64,000 nucleotides of DNA from Streptomyces venezuelae (GCF_008642315.1 NZ_CP029192.1:682001-746000), one strand, 5' to 3'. Counted from the stretch's first letter, positions 8,466 to 17,417 are shown. Numbers and translations: made by a program. Notes: generated by a model not told the origin, from the sequence alone.

Positions 8466-9905
8466 GTGGGAGCGCTGGGGCGGATGGGGACGAGGGCAGG
8501 GGCGGGGGCGGGGGCGGAATCGCTCGCGGAGTTACTCCGGGAGCTCAAGGAACGGTCCGGCCTCAGTTACGGGGTGCTGGCGCGGCGGCTCCACTTGAGT
8601 ACGTCGGCGGTACACCGGTACTGCAGCGGAGACTCGGTGCCGCCCGTGTACGTGACGGTGGAGCGGTTCGCGCGGCTCTGCGGGGCGTCGCCGCGCGAGT
8701 TGGTGGAGACCCACCGGCTGTGGGTGCTGGCGGATGCGGACCGGGGGCCGAGGTCGGAGCGGTCCGACGCGCTCGGCGGTCCCGGCGTTCCCGGTGTGCC
8801 GGAGGCGGTGCCTGCGGTGGTGGCGATCCCCCCGTCCCCGACGGACCCGTCCCCACCAGCCCCGTCTCCCTCGTCCCCGTTCCCGTACGTGCGGCGCCCG
8901 TTCCTGTTCCCGTACGTGCGACGGCGAACCCTCGTCCTCGCGGGCGTCGCAGCCGCGGTCTTCGGCCTCGGGGCCGCCACGCTCGTCGTGCACGACAGCG
9001 GTGACGGCGAACGGCAGACGCAGCAGCACGTCCCCGGCCCCACCGCTCCGCCACTCCGGGGCACCTCAAGCCCCTCCGTCTCCGACCGGCCCGGCCGGGG
9101 CGCCGACACCGACCGTCCCGATACCGGGACTTCCTCCCGTGCAGACGGAAAGGGCAAGGACGGCGAAGGCAAGGACGGCAAAGACCGCAAGGGCAGACAG
9201 GACGGTCCGTCCGCATCCCCGCACGAGAAGAGTGACCGCGACCGGTCGACGACCGGCCCTTCCCATGGCAGCGGCAAGGGCACCGGCCCCGACGGCGGAC
9301 GCAGCAAGGCCCCCGTCACGCCGCTGACGACGCGCGTCAGGCCGTTCCTCTACGACGGCTGCGTACACGACTTCCTGGTGAACAGGGCACCGGGCGCGGT
9401 GCCGGAGCCACCGGCGGAGCAGGACGTGCCCGCCTGGGTGGGGGAACTCGGCGCGGTCTCGGCCCGTCGCCAGTACATCGAAGTCACCGTGCAGGGCACC
9501 GGGAAGGACCCGGTCGTCCTGGACTCCATGGACGTCCGCGTGCGGAGCAGCAACCCGCCACTCGCCTGGAACAACTTCGCGATACCGACGCGCTGCGACG
9601 ACCAGATCTACGCCAAGTCCTTCACCGTCGACCTCGACGAAGCGGTGCCGCGCGCCACGCCCGTGACGGGACAGCCCGACTTCCCGTACGAGGTCAGCGA
9701 GAGCGACCCGCAGGTCTTCCTCGTCACGGCGGGCACCGCACTTCATGACGTGCGGTGGCACATGGACCTGAAGTGGTCCAGCGGCAAGCGGCACGGCGTG
9801 CTGCGCATCGACGACCAGGGCAAACCGTTCCGCACCAGCGGGTACACGGGGCGCCCCACGTACACCTGGCTGGGTTCCGACGGGTGGGGAACGGAACCAC
9901 CCTGA
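8466..9905 (+). CDS. Membrane-anchored XRE-family regulator with extracytoplasmic domain
   Basis: About 479 residues in three parts. An N-terminal XRE helix-turn-helix (LSYGVLARRLHLSTSAVHRY, about residues 36-55) leads through a Pro-rich linker to one membrane span near residues 157-177 (VLAGVAAAVFGLGAATLVV). Then come a Lys/Asp/Gly-rich low-complexity stretch and a folded C-terminal domain of about 170 residues beginning RPFLYDGCVHDFLV. The topology places the C-terminal domain outside the cell, so this may be a one-component transmembrane sensor. GTG 8466 is used; ATG 8484 is an alternative. Confidence 0.8.
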   Translation: MGALGRMGTRAGAGAGAESLAELLRELKERSGLSYGVLARRLHLSTSAVHRYCSGDSVPPVYVTVERFARLCGASPRELVETHRLWVLADADRGPRSERSDALGGPGVPGVPEAVPAVVAIPPSPTDPSPPAPSPSSPFPYVRRPFLFPYVRRRTLVLAGVAAAVFGLGAATLVVHDSGDGERQTQQHVPGPTAPPLRGTSSPSVSDRPGRGADTDRPDTGTSSRADGKGKDGEGKDGKDRKGRQDGPSASPHEKSDRDRSTTGPSHGSGKGTGPDGGRSKAPVTPLTTRVRPFLYDGCVHDFLVNRAPGAVPEPPAEQDVPAWVGELGAVSARRQYIEVTVQGTGKDPVVLDSMDVRVRSSNPPLAWNNFAIPTRCDDQIYAKSFTVDLDEAVPRATPVTGQPDFPYEVSESDPQVFLVTAGTALHDVRWHMDLKWSSGKRHGVLRIDDQGKPFRTSGYTGRPTYTWLGSDGWGTEPP

Positions 9906-9918
9906 ACCTCACCACCCT

Positions 9919-9945
9919 GAACGGCCCGCCCTGTCCCGGGCGTTC
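9919..9945. terminator. Bidirectional hairpin between convergent genes
   Basis: GAACGGCCCG (9919-9928) pairs with CGGGCGTTC (9937-9945) with one bulged base around an 8-base loop. It lies in the short gap between the convergent XRE-type gene and the SDR gene and could terminate both. Confidence 0.55.
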
Positions 9946-9948
9946 ACG

Positions 9949-10674
9949 TCACCACGGCACCTCCCCCTCGTCGTCGAAGAAGCCGCCCGTCGTGCCGCCG
10001 TCGGGCAGGTTCGCGAGCCGGATCGCGATCGCCGCGCCCTGTTCCGGGGTGCGGACGCCGCGGAATCCGTTGAGGTCGGTCGCGCAGTAGCCGGGGCAGG
10101 CCGCGTTGATCAGGATGTTCGTGTCGCTCAGCTCCTTGGCGTACTGGACCGTGACCGCGTTCAGGAACGTCTTCGAAGGCGTGTACGCGGCGGAGATCGG
10201 GCCGGTGTCGCTCCCGGGGGCGGTCTGCCGGGTGAGGGAGCCGACGCCGCTGGACATGTTCACGATCCGCGGCGAAGACGAACGGCGCAGCAGCGGCAAC
10301 AGCGCGTTGGTCACGCGGATGACGCCGATCACGTTGGTCTCCACGGCCGCGCGCACGGTCGCGACGTCGACCGTGGTCGGCATCTGCGGTGCGCTGCCGG
10401 TGATCCCGGCGTTGTTGACGAGCACGTCGAGGCGTCCGGCGCGGTTCTCGATCCGCTCTGCCGCGGCGGTCACGCTCGCGTCGTCGGTCACGTCGAGCGG
10501 TACGCCGAACGCGTCGACGCCCGCCGCCCGCAGTTTTGCCACGGCGGTCTCGCGGCGCTCCTCGTCCCGGGCGCCGACCCCGACCTGCCAGCCGAGGGCG
10601 CCGAGACCGGCCGCGATCTCGTACCCGATTCCCTTGTTCGCGCCGGTGACCAGCGCGATCGTCTGTTCGCTCAT
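9949..10674 (-). CDS. Short-chain dehydrogenase/reductase
   Basis: 241-residue classical SDR. The cofactor motif TGANKGIG is at residues 10-17, followed by NNAG, an active-site Ser in NMSSGVGS and the catalytic YxxxK in YTPSK; the C-terminal PGYCATDLN is also typical. A basic residue in GARDEERR after the second strand suggests NADPH preference. Start ATG 10674. It is divergent from a LysR regulator, which probably controls it. Substrate unknown. Confidence 0.9.
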   Translation of the reverse strand: MSEQTIALVTGANKGIGYEIAAGLGALGWQVGVGARDEERRETAVAKLRAAGVDAFGVPLDVTDDASVTAAAERIENRAGRLDVLVNNAGITGSAPQMPTTVDVATVRAAVETNVIGVIRVTNALLPLLRRSSSPRIVNMSSGVGSLTRQTAPGSDTGPISAAYTPSKTFLNAVTVQYAKELSDTNILINAACPGYCATDLNGFRGVRTPEQGAAIAIRLANLPDGGTTGGFFDDEGEVPW

Positions 10675-10730
10675 GCCGTCCATCCTGTGCGGGCACGGCG
10701 GGAGGGGGCCAACACCGATCGGGTGGGCGG

Positions 10731-10749
10731 CGATACCTCACGGGTATCG
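10731..10749. promoter_or_regulatory. Candidate LysR operator between SDR and LysR genes
   Basis: Perfect 7-bp inverted repeat CGATACC-N5-GGTATCG, centred 55-65 bases from both start codons in the divergent intergenic region. Length and placement fit a LysR recognition site. Confidence 0.6.
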
Positions 10750-10801
10750 ATCCAGGCGGCGGGCCGTGGGACGGTGGGGTGACCCCCGGTACCATCGCTC
10801 T

Positions 10802-11650
10802 GTGGAGACAAGGGAGTTGCGGTACTTCGTCGCCGTCGCAGAGGAACTGCACTTCGGCAGGGCCGCTCAGCGTCTCGGTATCGCGCAGCCCCCGCTGTCG
10901 CGGGCGATCGGCCGACTCGAACGGCGTCTCGACGCGGTGCTGCTGGAGCGCACGAGCCGCGCGGTGACCTTGACCGAGGCCGGATCGGTCCTCCTGCGGG
11001 AGGCCCGGGCGGCGCTGGACGCCGTCGAGGCCGCCGAGCGGCGTACCCGCCGCGCCGCCCTCGCCGCGACCGGCAGCCCAAGCGTGGTCCTCGCCACGAA
11101 GGCGGGCGCGTCCAGCGAGCTGCTGGCGAAGCTGCTCGACGCGTACGCCGCGGAACCCGACGCCGTCACCGTCGACCTGCTGCTCTGCGGAATGGGCGAG
11201 CAGGAACCGATGTTGCGCGACGGCCGGGCCGACGTGGCCCTGCTGCACCTGCCGTTCGACGACATGGCCGGCTTCGACGTCGAGGAACTCCACACCGAGG
11301 GGCAGATCGTGGTGCTGCCGGCCGGGCATCCCCTCGCGTCCCGGGAGCAGGTGCGGGCGGCCGAGGTCGCGGGGCTGCCCGGCCTGCCGATGCCACGCTG
11401 GCGCCGACGCGACGGTACGTACCCGGAAGGACAGGGTCCGCAGGCCCGGGATCACGCACAGCTGCTCCAACTGATCGCGCTCGGCCGCGCCTGCTGGATC
11501 GCACCGGAGTCGTGCCGCGCCCAGTTGAGCGATGATCTCGCGGCCGTGCCGGTGGTGGACGCGCAGGCAGTCACGACGGTCATCGCGTGGCCGCCCCACA
11601 GCCGGTCCCGGGCCGTCGCAGGACTCGTGCGGACCGCGACACGGCTCTGA
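10802..11650 (+). CDS. LysR-family transcriptional regulator
   Basis: 282-residue LysR protein starting GTG 10802. The winged helix-turn-helix is residues 1-60 (LRYFVAVAEELHFGRAAQRL, IAQPPLSRAIGRLERRL), followed by the linker helix and a periplasmic-binding-protein-like effector domain (VVLATKAG, ADVALLHLPF, GQIVVLPAGHPLA). The overall composition resembles regulators of aromatic or quinone-related reductases. It is divergent from the SDR gene with a palindrome between, so the SDR is the likely target. Confidence 0.9.
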   Translation: METRELRYFVAVAEELHFGRAAQRLGIAQPPLSRAIGRLERRLDAVLLERTSRAVTLTEAGSVLLREARAALDAVEAAERRTRRAALAATGSPSVVLATKAGASSELLAKLLDAYAAEPDAVTVDLLLCGMGEQEPMLRDGRADVALLHLPFDDMAGFDVEELHTEGQIVVLPAGHPLASREQVRAAEVAGLPGLPMPRWRRRDGTYPEGQGPQARDHAQLLQLIALGRACWIAPESCRAQLSDDLAAVPVVDAQAVTTVIAWPPHSRSRAVAGLVRTATRL

Positions 11651-11762
11651 CCGGGCACGGACGGCCCCGGGCGCCGTAAAACAGATCGACAAATGCCCCC
11701 TGAGGCGTTGGGATGACTCCGATCGCCCGCGGCAACGAGCGGGCCCAGCGCAGGAGTTGCAC

Positions 11763-12665
11763 TTGACGACCGGTGGCACCGCGGACACCCGGCCGACGAT
11801 CGATGGCACATTGGCCCGACGCCTGGTCGACACGCAGTTCCCGCAGTGGTCCGCACTGCCTCTCGAACTGCTGGAGCCGGCGGGCTCGGACCATGTCATC
11901 TACCGTCTGGGGAACGACCTGGCCGTGCGGCTGCCCCGCCACGAGGGGGCCATCGGGCAGGCCGCGAAGGAGTCCGTGTGGCTCCCCCGGCTCGCGCCGC
12001 ACCTGCCGTTGGCGATTCCGGTACCGGTCGGGGTCGGCAGGCCCGACTTCGGCTACCCGTGGCCGTGGGCCGTGTCGCGCTGGCTGGACGGCGAGGTGGC
12101 GACCGCGGAGTCGTTGGCCGACTCGCCCCGGGCCGCCGTCGAACTGGCTGAATTCCTCGCCGCCCTGCAGTCGTTCGTACCGGAGGGCTTCCCGGAGGAC
12201 TTCCCGGTGGAGGGGCCGCTGCTCGGAGAGCCGCTGGCGGAACGGGACCGCGCGACGCGGGCCGCCATCGCCGAGCTCGACGCCGTGTTCGACGCAGCGG
12301 CCATGACGGAGCTGTGGGACGCGGCACTCGCCGCACCCGCGTGGGACCGTCCGCCGGTCTGGTTCCACGGCGACTTCCACACCGGCAACATGCTGACCGT
12401 CGACGGCCGCCTCAGCGCGGTCATCGACTTCGGCGGGCTCGGCATCGGTGACCCGGCCTGCGACCTGACCATCGCGTACACCCTGATGTCCGCCGCGAGC
12501 CGAACCGCTTTCCGCACCGCGCTCGGCGTCGACGACGCCACCTGGACCCGGGGCCGCGGCTGGGCACTGGCCACGGGCCTCAACGCCTACACCACGTACG
12601 CCGCCGTCAGCCCGAGAGTCGCCGCGCAGACCTCCCGCCAGATCACCGAGGCGCTGCTCGGCTGA
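11763..12665 (+). CDS. APH-family small-molecule kinase
   Basis: 300-residue phosphotransferase of the aminoglycoside/homoserine kinase-like fold. TTG 11763 is used because CAGGAG lies six bases upstream. Brenner's motif HGDFHTGNML begins at H202 (catalytic Asp 204), and the metal-binding DFGGLGIGDPACDL begins at D222. Although named for aminoglycoside phosphotransferases, most chromosomal relatives have unknown substrates, so resistance should not be assumed. Its 3' end overlaps the convergent MerR gene by 23 bases. Confidence 0.88.
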   Translation: MTTGGTADTRPTIDGTLARRLVDTQFPQWSALPLELLEPAGSDHVIYRLGNDLAVRLPRHEGAIGQAAKESVWLPRLAPHLPLAIPVPVGVGRPDFGYPWPWAVSRWLDGEVATAESLADSPRAAVELAEFLAALQSFVPEGFPEDFPVEGPLLGEPLAERDRATRAAIAELDAVFDAAAMTELWDAALAAPAWDRPPVWFHGDFHTGNMLTVDGRLSAVIDFGGLGIGDPACDLTIAYTLMSAASRTAFRTALGVDDATWTRGRGWALATGLNAYTTYAAVSPRVAAQTSRQITEALLG

Positions 12666-13452
12666 GGGACGGTCGGCTGAGGGACGACGGGCTGAGCGAC
12701 GGCCGGCTGGGCGACGACCTGCGCTGCTCGGCACGGTGGGCGAGGGCGTCGATGATGCGCCGCCACGCCGGTGACGACTCGCGGATACGGGAGGAGACCA
12801 GCGTCAGATACCCGGCCGGATCGCCCTCGCTCCCGCCCCCGCCCTCCTGCGCGTGTTCGACCTCCCAGGTGTCAAGGTCGTCGATGAGCGGGCCCAGACG
12901 CGGATCGTCCGGTTCCCAGTCGACGGCACGGTCGCAGGCGAGCAGGAGGCGCCTGGTCTCGGGGTCGCCGAGAGCCGCGCTCTTCTCCCCTATCCGCAGC
13001 GGCACGAGCTGGGGATCCAGCGCCTGCATGAGGATCCACGCGTCACGTTCGAGCCGGACCCGCCGTTCGCTGATCCCCACCTCACGCATCCGGTCGAGCA
13101 CGGCGACCACCTCGGGCAGCAGCACGAGCCTCTCGCCGTGCGCCAGTTCGGCGATCCGGCGCCGGTTCTCGTCGAGCTGGTCGATCTTGCGCCGCAGTTC
13201 GGCGTCGATGTCGTCGATGGCCTCGGCGAATTCGGCCGGCCGGGCGTGCAGCAGCGCGTCGATACGGGCCAGCGGCACGCCCGCGTCGACGAGGGTCCTG
13301 ATCCGGATGAGATCGACCGCCGCCTGGGCGCTGTAGCGGCGGTAGCCGGAGGCGTCACGCCGGGGCTCCGGCAACAGGCCGACGTGGTGGTAGTGGCGAA
13401 CGGTGCGCACGGTCACGCCGGCGGTCGCGGCGAGCTGGCCGATGGTGAGCAC
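12643..13452 (-). CDS. MerR-family transcriptional regulator
   Basis: 269-residue MerR protein. The N-terminal winged helix-turn-helix (LTIGQLAATAGVTVRTVRHY, GYRRYSAQAAVDLIRI) leads into a long coiled coil (residues 75-110) and a C-terminal domain of unknown ligand. The last 25 residues (Ser/Pro/Arg/Leu, SSPSRPSLSP) are encoded by a 15-bp tandem repeat and are probably disordered. The gene lies downstream of the alpha/beta hydrolase in the same direction, consistent with an autoregulated operon. Confidence 0.88.
   Translation of the reverse strand: MLTIGQLAATAGVTVRTVRHYHHVGLLPEPRRDASGYRRYSAQAAVDLIRIRTLVDAGVPLARIDALLHARPAEFAEAIDDIDAELRRKIDQLDENRRRIAELAHGERLVLLPEVVAVLDRMREVGISERRVRLERDAWILMQALDPQLVPLRIGEKSAALGDPETRRLLLACDRAVDWEPDDPRLGPLIDDLDTWEVEHAQEGGGGSEGDPAGYLTLVSSRIRESSPAWRRIIDALAHRAEQRRSSPSRPSLSPSSLSRPSLSRAAPR
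12659..12718. repeat. Four tandem 15-bp repeats
   Basis: Four units of 15 bp starting at 12659, 12674, 12689 and 12704, each close to CGGCTGAGGGACGAC. They encode the C-terminal Ser/Pro tail of the MerR protein on the minus strand and overlap the 3' end of the convergent kinase gene. Confidence 0.85.
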
Positions 13453-13465
13453 CGTTCCCTCTTTC

Positions 13466-13519
13466 TGCCGTGGTCGCGCCTGCTGCCATGGTCGCGCTCT
13501 CTGCCGTGGTCGCGTCGAG
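13466..13519. repeat. Three tandem 18-bp repeats upstream of MerR gene
   Basis: Units start at 13466, 13484 and 13502, each containing TGCC(G/A)TGGTCGCG. They fill most of the gap between the hydrolase stop and the MerR start on the minus strand. Confidence 0.8.
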
Positions 13520-13550
13520 TCTAATCAGCGGTGATCTTGGTCGAACACGA

Positions 13551-14462
13551 TCAGGGGTGGGCCCGTGCGATGACGTCACGGATCGCCTGGACCACGGCGT
13601 CCGGGCGGTCGAAGCAGAGGCGGTGGTGGGCCGTGTCGTGGAGTACGCGTTGCTCCCCGCGCGAGACCGTGCTGACGACGGCCGCGTCCATTCTCGTCTT
13701 GCCTTCGTTCATCTCCTGCCACGTACGGTCCGGAGCCATCGTCTTCTGGGCAGGGTCGGCGCCCACCACGGTGAGGGCGATCACCGGGACGTCGGGCAGG
13801 CCGGGCCCGGCCCGCAGCTCGGTGGCGAGATCGGCGAGGCCGGTGCGTTCGGCGATGCCCGCGTCGGTCCACGCCTCGTTCTCCTTGGCGTCGCTCAACG
13901 CCTGCCGTACGTGCTCCGGGTACTCCGCGAGCAGTTCGGCCCTCATGGCGCGCAAGGCCGGACGCATCTGTTCCATCTGTTCGCGGCCGGGGCCCATTCG
14001 CTCGATTGCCGCGAGCGTCGCCGTGGCGGGCATGAAGTCGTCCCAGTCGCGGTCGAGGGCGTCCAGTCGGACGAGGCCCGCCACGTCCTGCGGGAACAGC
14101 TGCGCGAACCGGTGCGCGTACAGGCCGCCGAGGGAGTGCGGCACCAGGACGTACGGGCCGGGGACGTCCTGGGCGCGCAGCAGCTCGTGCAGTTCCGTGG
14201 CCACTTCGGCGGCGCCGCGCGGCAGCGGGACGTGGTCGCTGTAGCCCGTGCCGCCGCGGTCGTACGTCACGGCGGTGGTGAACTGCGCGACCATCTGCTG
14301 GACTCCGAAGTAGTCCAGGCCCACGGCGCCAGCGCCCGGCAGGAAGACGACGGCGGGGCCGCCGCTGCCCGAGCGGTGCACGAAGACGTCGCGGTCGTCG
14401 ATCTTCTGGAATTCCCCGACCGGCGGAGTGGGCCGGACGGAGGCGGTGCTGTGGTTCGTCAT
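13551..14462 (-). CDS. Alpha/beta-fold hydrolase, MerR-linked
   Basis: 303-residue alpha/beta hydrolase. The oxyanion region VVFLPGAGAVGLDYFG is followed by DRGGTGYSD, the nucleophile elbow PHSLGGLY (Ser with H and L flanking) and a C-terminal VLHDTAHHRLCFD supplying the His. ATG 14462 follows GGAGG. It is upstream of the MerR gene in the same direction with about 100 bases between. A palindrome at 14478-14496 sits just ahead of the gene. Substrate unknown. Confidence 0.85.
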   Translation of the reverse strand: MTNHSTASVRPTPPVGEFQKIDDRDVFVHRSGSGGPAVVFLPGAGAVGLDYFGVQQMVAQFTTAVTYDRGGTGYSDHVPLPRGAAEVATELHELLRAQDVPGPYVLVPHSLGGLYAHRFAQLFPQDVAGLVRLDALDRDWDDFMPATATLAAIERMGPGREQMEQMRPALRAMRAELLAEYPEHVRQALSDAKENEAWTDAGIAERTGLADLATELRAGPGLPDVPVIALTVVGADPAQKTMAPDRTWQEMNEGKTRMDAAVVSTVSRGEQRVLHDTAHHRLCFDRPDAVVQAIRDVIARAHP

Positions 14463-14477
14463 GCGACCAGCCTCCAA

Positions 14478-14496
14478 CCCTGACGCAGGGTCAGGG
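14478..14496. promoter_or_regulatory. Candidate MerR operator
   Basis: Perfect inverted repeat CCCTGAC-N5-GTCAGGG, 16 bases upstream of the hydrolase start codon. On the minus strand it overlaps TTGACC (14500-14495), a good -35 element, as expected for a MerR site. A matching -10 is not convincing. Confidence 0.55.
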
Positions 14497-14513
14497 TCAA
14501 CCTTTCCTCGCGT

Positions 14514-14888
14514 TCAGGCTCCCGGGAGGAAGAGACAGACCAGATGGCCGTGCGGGTCGCGGAGAACCCGTACGTGCTCGAGCGGCTGATGCTCCTCCGG
14601 CGTCGCGCCCAGCGCGCAGGCGCGCTCGGTCTCCGCCTCCAGGTCGTCGACCTGCACGTCCAGGTGGGCCTGCATCTGTTGCGCGCCGGGGCGTTGCGGC
14701 CACGTCGGGGGTGTGTGGTCGGGTTCCAGTTGGAAGCTGAGGCCGGGCCGCTCCGAGTCGAGCGGCCGCAGGCGGACCCACTCCGGGCCGCGCTCGACCT
14801 CCTCCCAGCCCAGCAGGGCACGGTAGAAATCGGCCAGGGCGGGCGGATCGGGCGTACCGAGGACGTAAGCGGCGAGCGTCGTAGTCAT
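14514..14888 (-). CDS. VOC-family (glyoxalase-like) protein
   Basis: 124-residue protein with the paired beta-alpha-beta-beta-beta layout of the vicinal oxygen chelate superfamily: YVLGTPDPPALADFYRALLG at the start and HLDVQVDDLEAETERACALG, then LRDPHGHLVCLF at the end. Single-domain members range from dioxygenases to antibiotic-binding proteins, and this one cannot be assigned. ATG 14888 is used; the frame runs on to 14996. Same direction as the hydrolase, 51 bases upstream of it. Confidence 0.8.
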   Translation of the reverse strand: MTTTLAAYVLGTPDPPALADFYRALLGWEEVERGPEWVRLRPLDSERPGLSFQLEPDHTPPTWPQRPGAQQMQAHLDVQVDDLEAETERACALGATPEEHQPLEHVRVLRDPHGHLVCLFLPGA

Positions 14889-15025
14889 GCCCCCACACTG
14901 CCCTCGCGTCCCCCACCCACACCATGGGCATACCGTTGGCTGCTCGACGGATCGACGGCTCGACTGGTCGACTGGTCGACGTATGGCGCAGGTCACAGGA
15001 ACTCCGCCGGAGCGGCGGAGAGGGA

Positions 15026-15685
15026 ATGACTGTGAGGGACTCAGAAGAAGATCTGCGCGAACGCGTGAGAGCCGGCGAGCGCGACGCGTTCGCCGAGCTG
15101 TACGACCGATACGCCCGGCAGGTCTACCAGCACGCGCTGTGGCTCACCGGCGACTGGTCGACCGCGGAGGACATCATGTCGGAGACGTTCCTGGCCGCGT
15201 GGCGGGGGCGAGAACGTCTCCACGCCGACGAGGGCTCCCTGCGCCCCTGGCTGCTGGGCATCGCCACCCACAAGGCGGAGAACACACGGCGCGGCCTGCG
15301 CCGCCGTCTGGCGTTCCTGGCCCGCCAGCGACAGCAGACCGTGGTCGCCGACTTCGCCCCCGAGATCGCAGGGCGCATCGACGACACGCGCCGACTGCAC
15401 GCCGTACAGGCCGCGCTGGGCCGGCTGAAGCGCCACGAGCGGGAAGTGCTGACGCTGTGCGTGTGGTCCGGTCTCGACTATCGGCAGACGGCCGAGGCGC
15501 TCGGCGTTCCCGTCGGCACCGTGCGCTCGCGGCTGTCCCGGGCGCGGGCGAAGCTCGCCCGGTTCGCCGACGAGGCGGCCGCCGACGAGAGAGCGGAAAG
15601 AATCAGGGAACCGCGATTCACTCGCGGAGAGATGACGGGTGAAGCCGCACTCGCGGCCCTGCCCGTGCGGGAGGAAACGGCATGA
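15026..15685 (+). CDS. ECF-type RNA polymerase sigma factor
   Basis: 219-residue sigma-70 family factor of the extracytoplasmic function group. Region 2 (FAELYDRYARQVYQHALWLT, then TAEDIMSETFLAAW) and region 4 (LDYRQTAEALGVPVGTVRSR) are complete, with a short linker. ATG 15026 follows GGAGAGGGA. The gene overlaps the next by ATGA, so the membrane protein downstream is co-translated, the normal place for an anti-sigma-like partner. The tail of about 35 residues after region 4 is a modest extension. Confidence 0.92.
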   Translation: MTVRDSEEDLRERVRAGERDAFAELYDRYARQVYQHALWLTGDWSTAEDIMSETFLAAWRGRERLHADEGSLRPWLLGIATHKAENTRRGLRRRLAFLARQRQQTVVADFAPEIAGRIDDTRRLHAVQAALGRLKRHEREVLTLCVWSGLDYRQTAEALGVPVGTVRSRLSRARAKLARFADEAAADERAERIREPRFTRGEMTGEAALAALPVREETA

Positions 15686-16812
15686 ACCACAGGGACACCC
15701 CCTCGACCGCTGCGACGCCCTCGACCGCTGCGACGCCTGCGACCGGGGCCCGGCGTTCGGACGCCGACGTCGAGGAGATCGCCCGGCTGCTGCCGCCCCC
15801 GGCCCATCGGGGCCTCCCGCACGAGCGGTACCTCCACCACAAGGAACGACTGATGCGACGCATCGACCACAACCACGACCAGGCCACCCGCACCGATCAC
15901 ACCAGCCGCACCGACCGCACAAGCCGCACCCGCCCTGCCCACCGTCTCCTGCGCCCCGCCCTCCTCGTGCCCGTCTCGGCCCTCGCCCTCGGCGGCATCC
16001 TCGCCACCGGCGTCGCCCTCACGTCCGGCGACGACGCACCCGCCGTCGTGTCGACCGGCCGGCACGACGCGAGGAACATGCGGCCCGCGGCCGCACTTCT
16101 CGACCAGATCTCCGACGCCGCGGGCAAGGGCCACGCGCTGCGGGTCAGGGACGACCAGTTCGCGTACACCAGGTCCAAGGTCCGCGAGGCGGACCTCACC
16201 AGCGGCAAGGCGGTCGTCGGCCCGCTCAGGGACACGGAGTCCTGGGTGTCGCAGAAGCCCGGCCCGCTGCGCAAGCTCGGAGTCACCCGCAGCGAAGGGG
16301 AGACTCTCCCCATCAACGCTCAACTGGGCGACACCCACGGCACACCGGCAGGCCTCGGCCGCCCCACGTACCACTGGCTGTCCACCCTGCCCACCGACCC
16401 CGAGGAGCTGCTGACGTACCTGTACGCCAAGGTGCCGAAGACGGACGAGGCGGAGCGCGACCAGGCCGTCTTCGACTGCATCGGCAGCCTGCTCGGCGGA
16501 GTGACGCCGCCCGAGACGGCCGCCGCCCTCTACCGGGCCGCGGCCAGGATCCCCGGAGTGACGAAGGTGCCCACGGCCAAGGACGTCACCGGCCGGACCG
16601 GCGTCGGCATCGCACGCGACGACACGACGTTCGGCGCGCGCACCGAATGGGTCTTCGACGCCCAGGACCTCACGTTCCTCGGATCACGGAGCCACCTGTT
16701 CAAGGACACCAAATACGGCAAGGCGGGAACGCTCATGTCGGCCGAGGCCGTGATCGACTTCGCGGTGGTCGACAAGGCAGGCCAGGTGCCTGCCGCGTCC
16801 CGCGAGAGCTGA
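15682..16812 (+). CDS. CU044_5270-family membrane protein, sigma-factor partner
   Basis: 376-residue protein. The first 75 residues are hydrophilic with tandem repeats of T-P-S-T-A-A and T-D-H-T-S-R-T type, then comes a single membrane span (LLVPVSALALGGILATGVAL, about residues 92-111) and a large extracytoplasmic domain. This matches the CU044_5270 family, found beside ECF sigma genes. It lacks a visible zinc-binding anti-sigma motif, so whether it inhibits the sigma factor is inference from overlap (ATGA) and topology. Confidence 0.82.
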   Translation: MNHRDTPSTAATPSTAATPATGARRSDADVEEIARLLPPPAHRGLPHERYLHHKERLMRRIDHNHDQATRTDHTSRTDRTSRTRPAHRLLRPALLVPVSALALGGILATGVALTSGDDAPAVVSTGRHDARNMRPAAALLDQISDAAGKGHALRVRDDQFAYTRSKVREADLTSGKAVVGPLRDTESWVSQKPGPLRKLGVTRSEGETLPINAQLGDTHGTPAGLGRPTYHWLSTLPTDPEELLTYLYAKVPKTDEAERDQAVFDCIGSLLGGVTPPETAAALYRAAARIPGVTKVPTAKDVTGRTGVGIARDDTTFGARTEWVFDAQDLTFLGSRSHLFKDTKYGKAGTLMSAEAVIDFAVVDKAGQVPAASRES

Positions 16813-16866
16813 GGCCCACACGGCGTCGGCAAGGCCCGGAGCCCGAGCAACCCGGGAGTCCATGAC

Positions 16867-17398
16867 ATGAAGCCACACGTCGGCGTGGTCGCGTCCTACG
16901 ACTTCACGCGCGAGGCGGAACTGCGCCGCTGGTTCCCGCCGGGGGTGGAGCTGACGCTGACGTTCACCGACCGGGTCCCCTACCAGGACAACCTGGAGCT
17001 CGTCTCCCGCCTGGGCGACCCGGGCCTGCTGGCGGAGCCGACCCGCACTCTCGTCGAACGCGGGGCGCAGGCCGTGGCCTACCTGTGCACGGCCTGCACC
17101 TTCGCCGGCGGAGCGGCGGGCGAGCGGGCGCTCCGGGAAGCGATGAGGCACCACGGTGAGCGCGGGCGCTGACGACGAGCGGCGCGGTCACGGCCGCGCT
17201 CCACGCGGCCGGCGCCCGCCAACCTGAGACCACCCCGACGCCGACGCCCTCTTCATCAGCTGCACGGCGCTGCCCACGTACGACGCCCTCCCCCACCTCG
17301 AAGAACGCCTGGGCAAGCCGATCATCAGCGCCAACCAGGCCACTGCGTGGGCGCTGCTGGCGGCGGTGGGGGAACGGGCTGTGGGGCCGGTGCCCTGA
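16867..17398 (+). pseudogene. Broken maleate-isomerase/Asp-Glu-racemase-like gene
   Basis: The first 300 bases encode an N-terminal half (KPHVGVVASYDFTREAEL, then YLCTACTFAGG with the first catalytic-type Cys) that stops at 17172. From 17166 a second frame reads ALTTSGAVTAALHAAGA, and from 17237 a third frame reads DADALFISCTALPTYDALPH, the second Cys motif, ending at 17398. The pieces are in family order but in three frames, and about 80 residues between the second and third are missing. It is therefore a degraded gene of the arylmalonate decarboxylase/maleate isomerase family. Confidence 0.8.
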
Positions 17399-17417
17399 GG
17401 AAGCTCAGTCGTCGCGC

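Noticed and set aside
11532..11762. Longer N-terminus for the APH-like kinase (open to 11532)
   Set aside because: It overlaps the LysR gene and has Arg/Pro-rich shadow composition; TTG 11763 has a proper ribosome site.
14943..14981. Repeated TCGAC-type motifs (about 8-9 bp) upstream of the sigma factor
   Set aside because: Irregular period and no clear role; left as low-complexity DNA.
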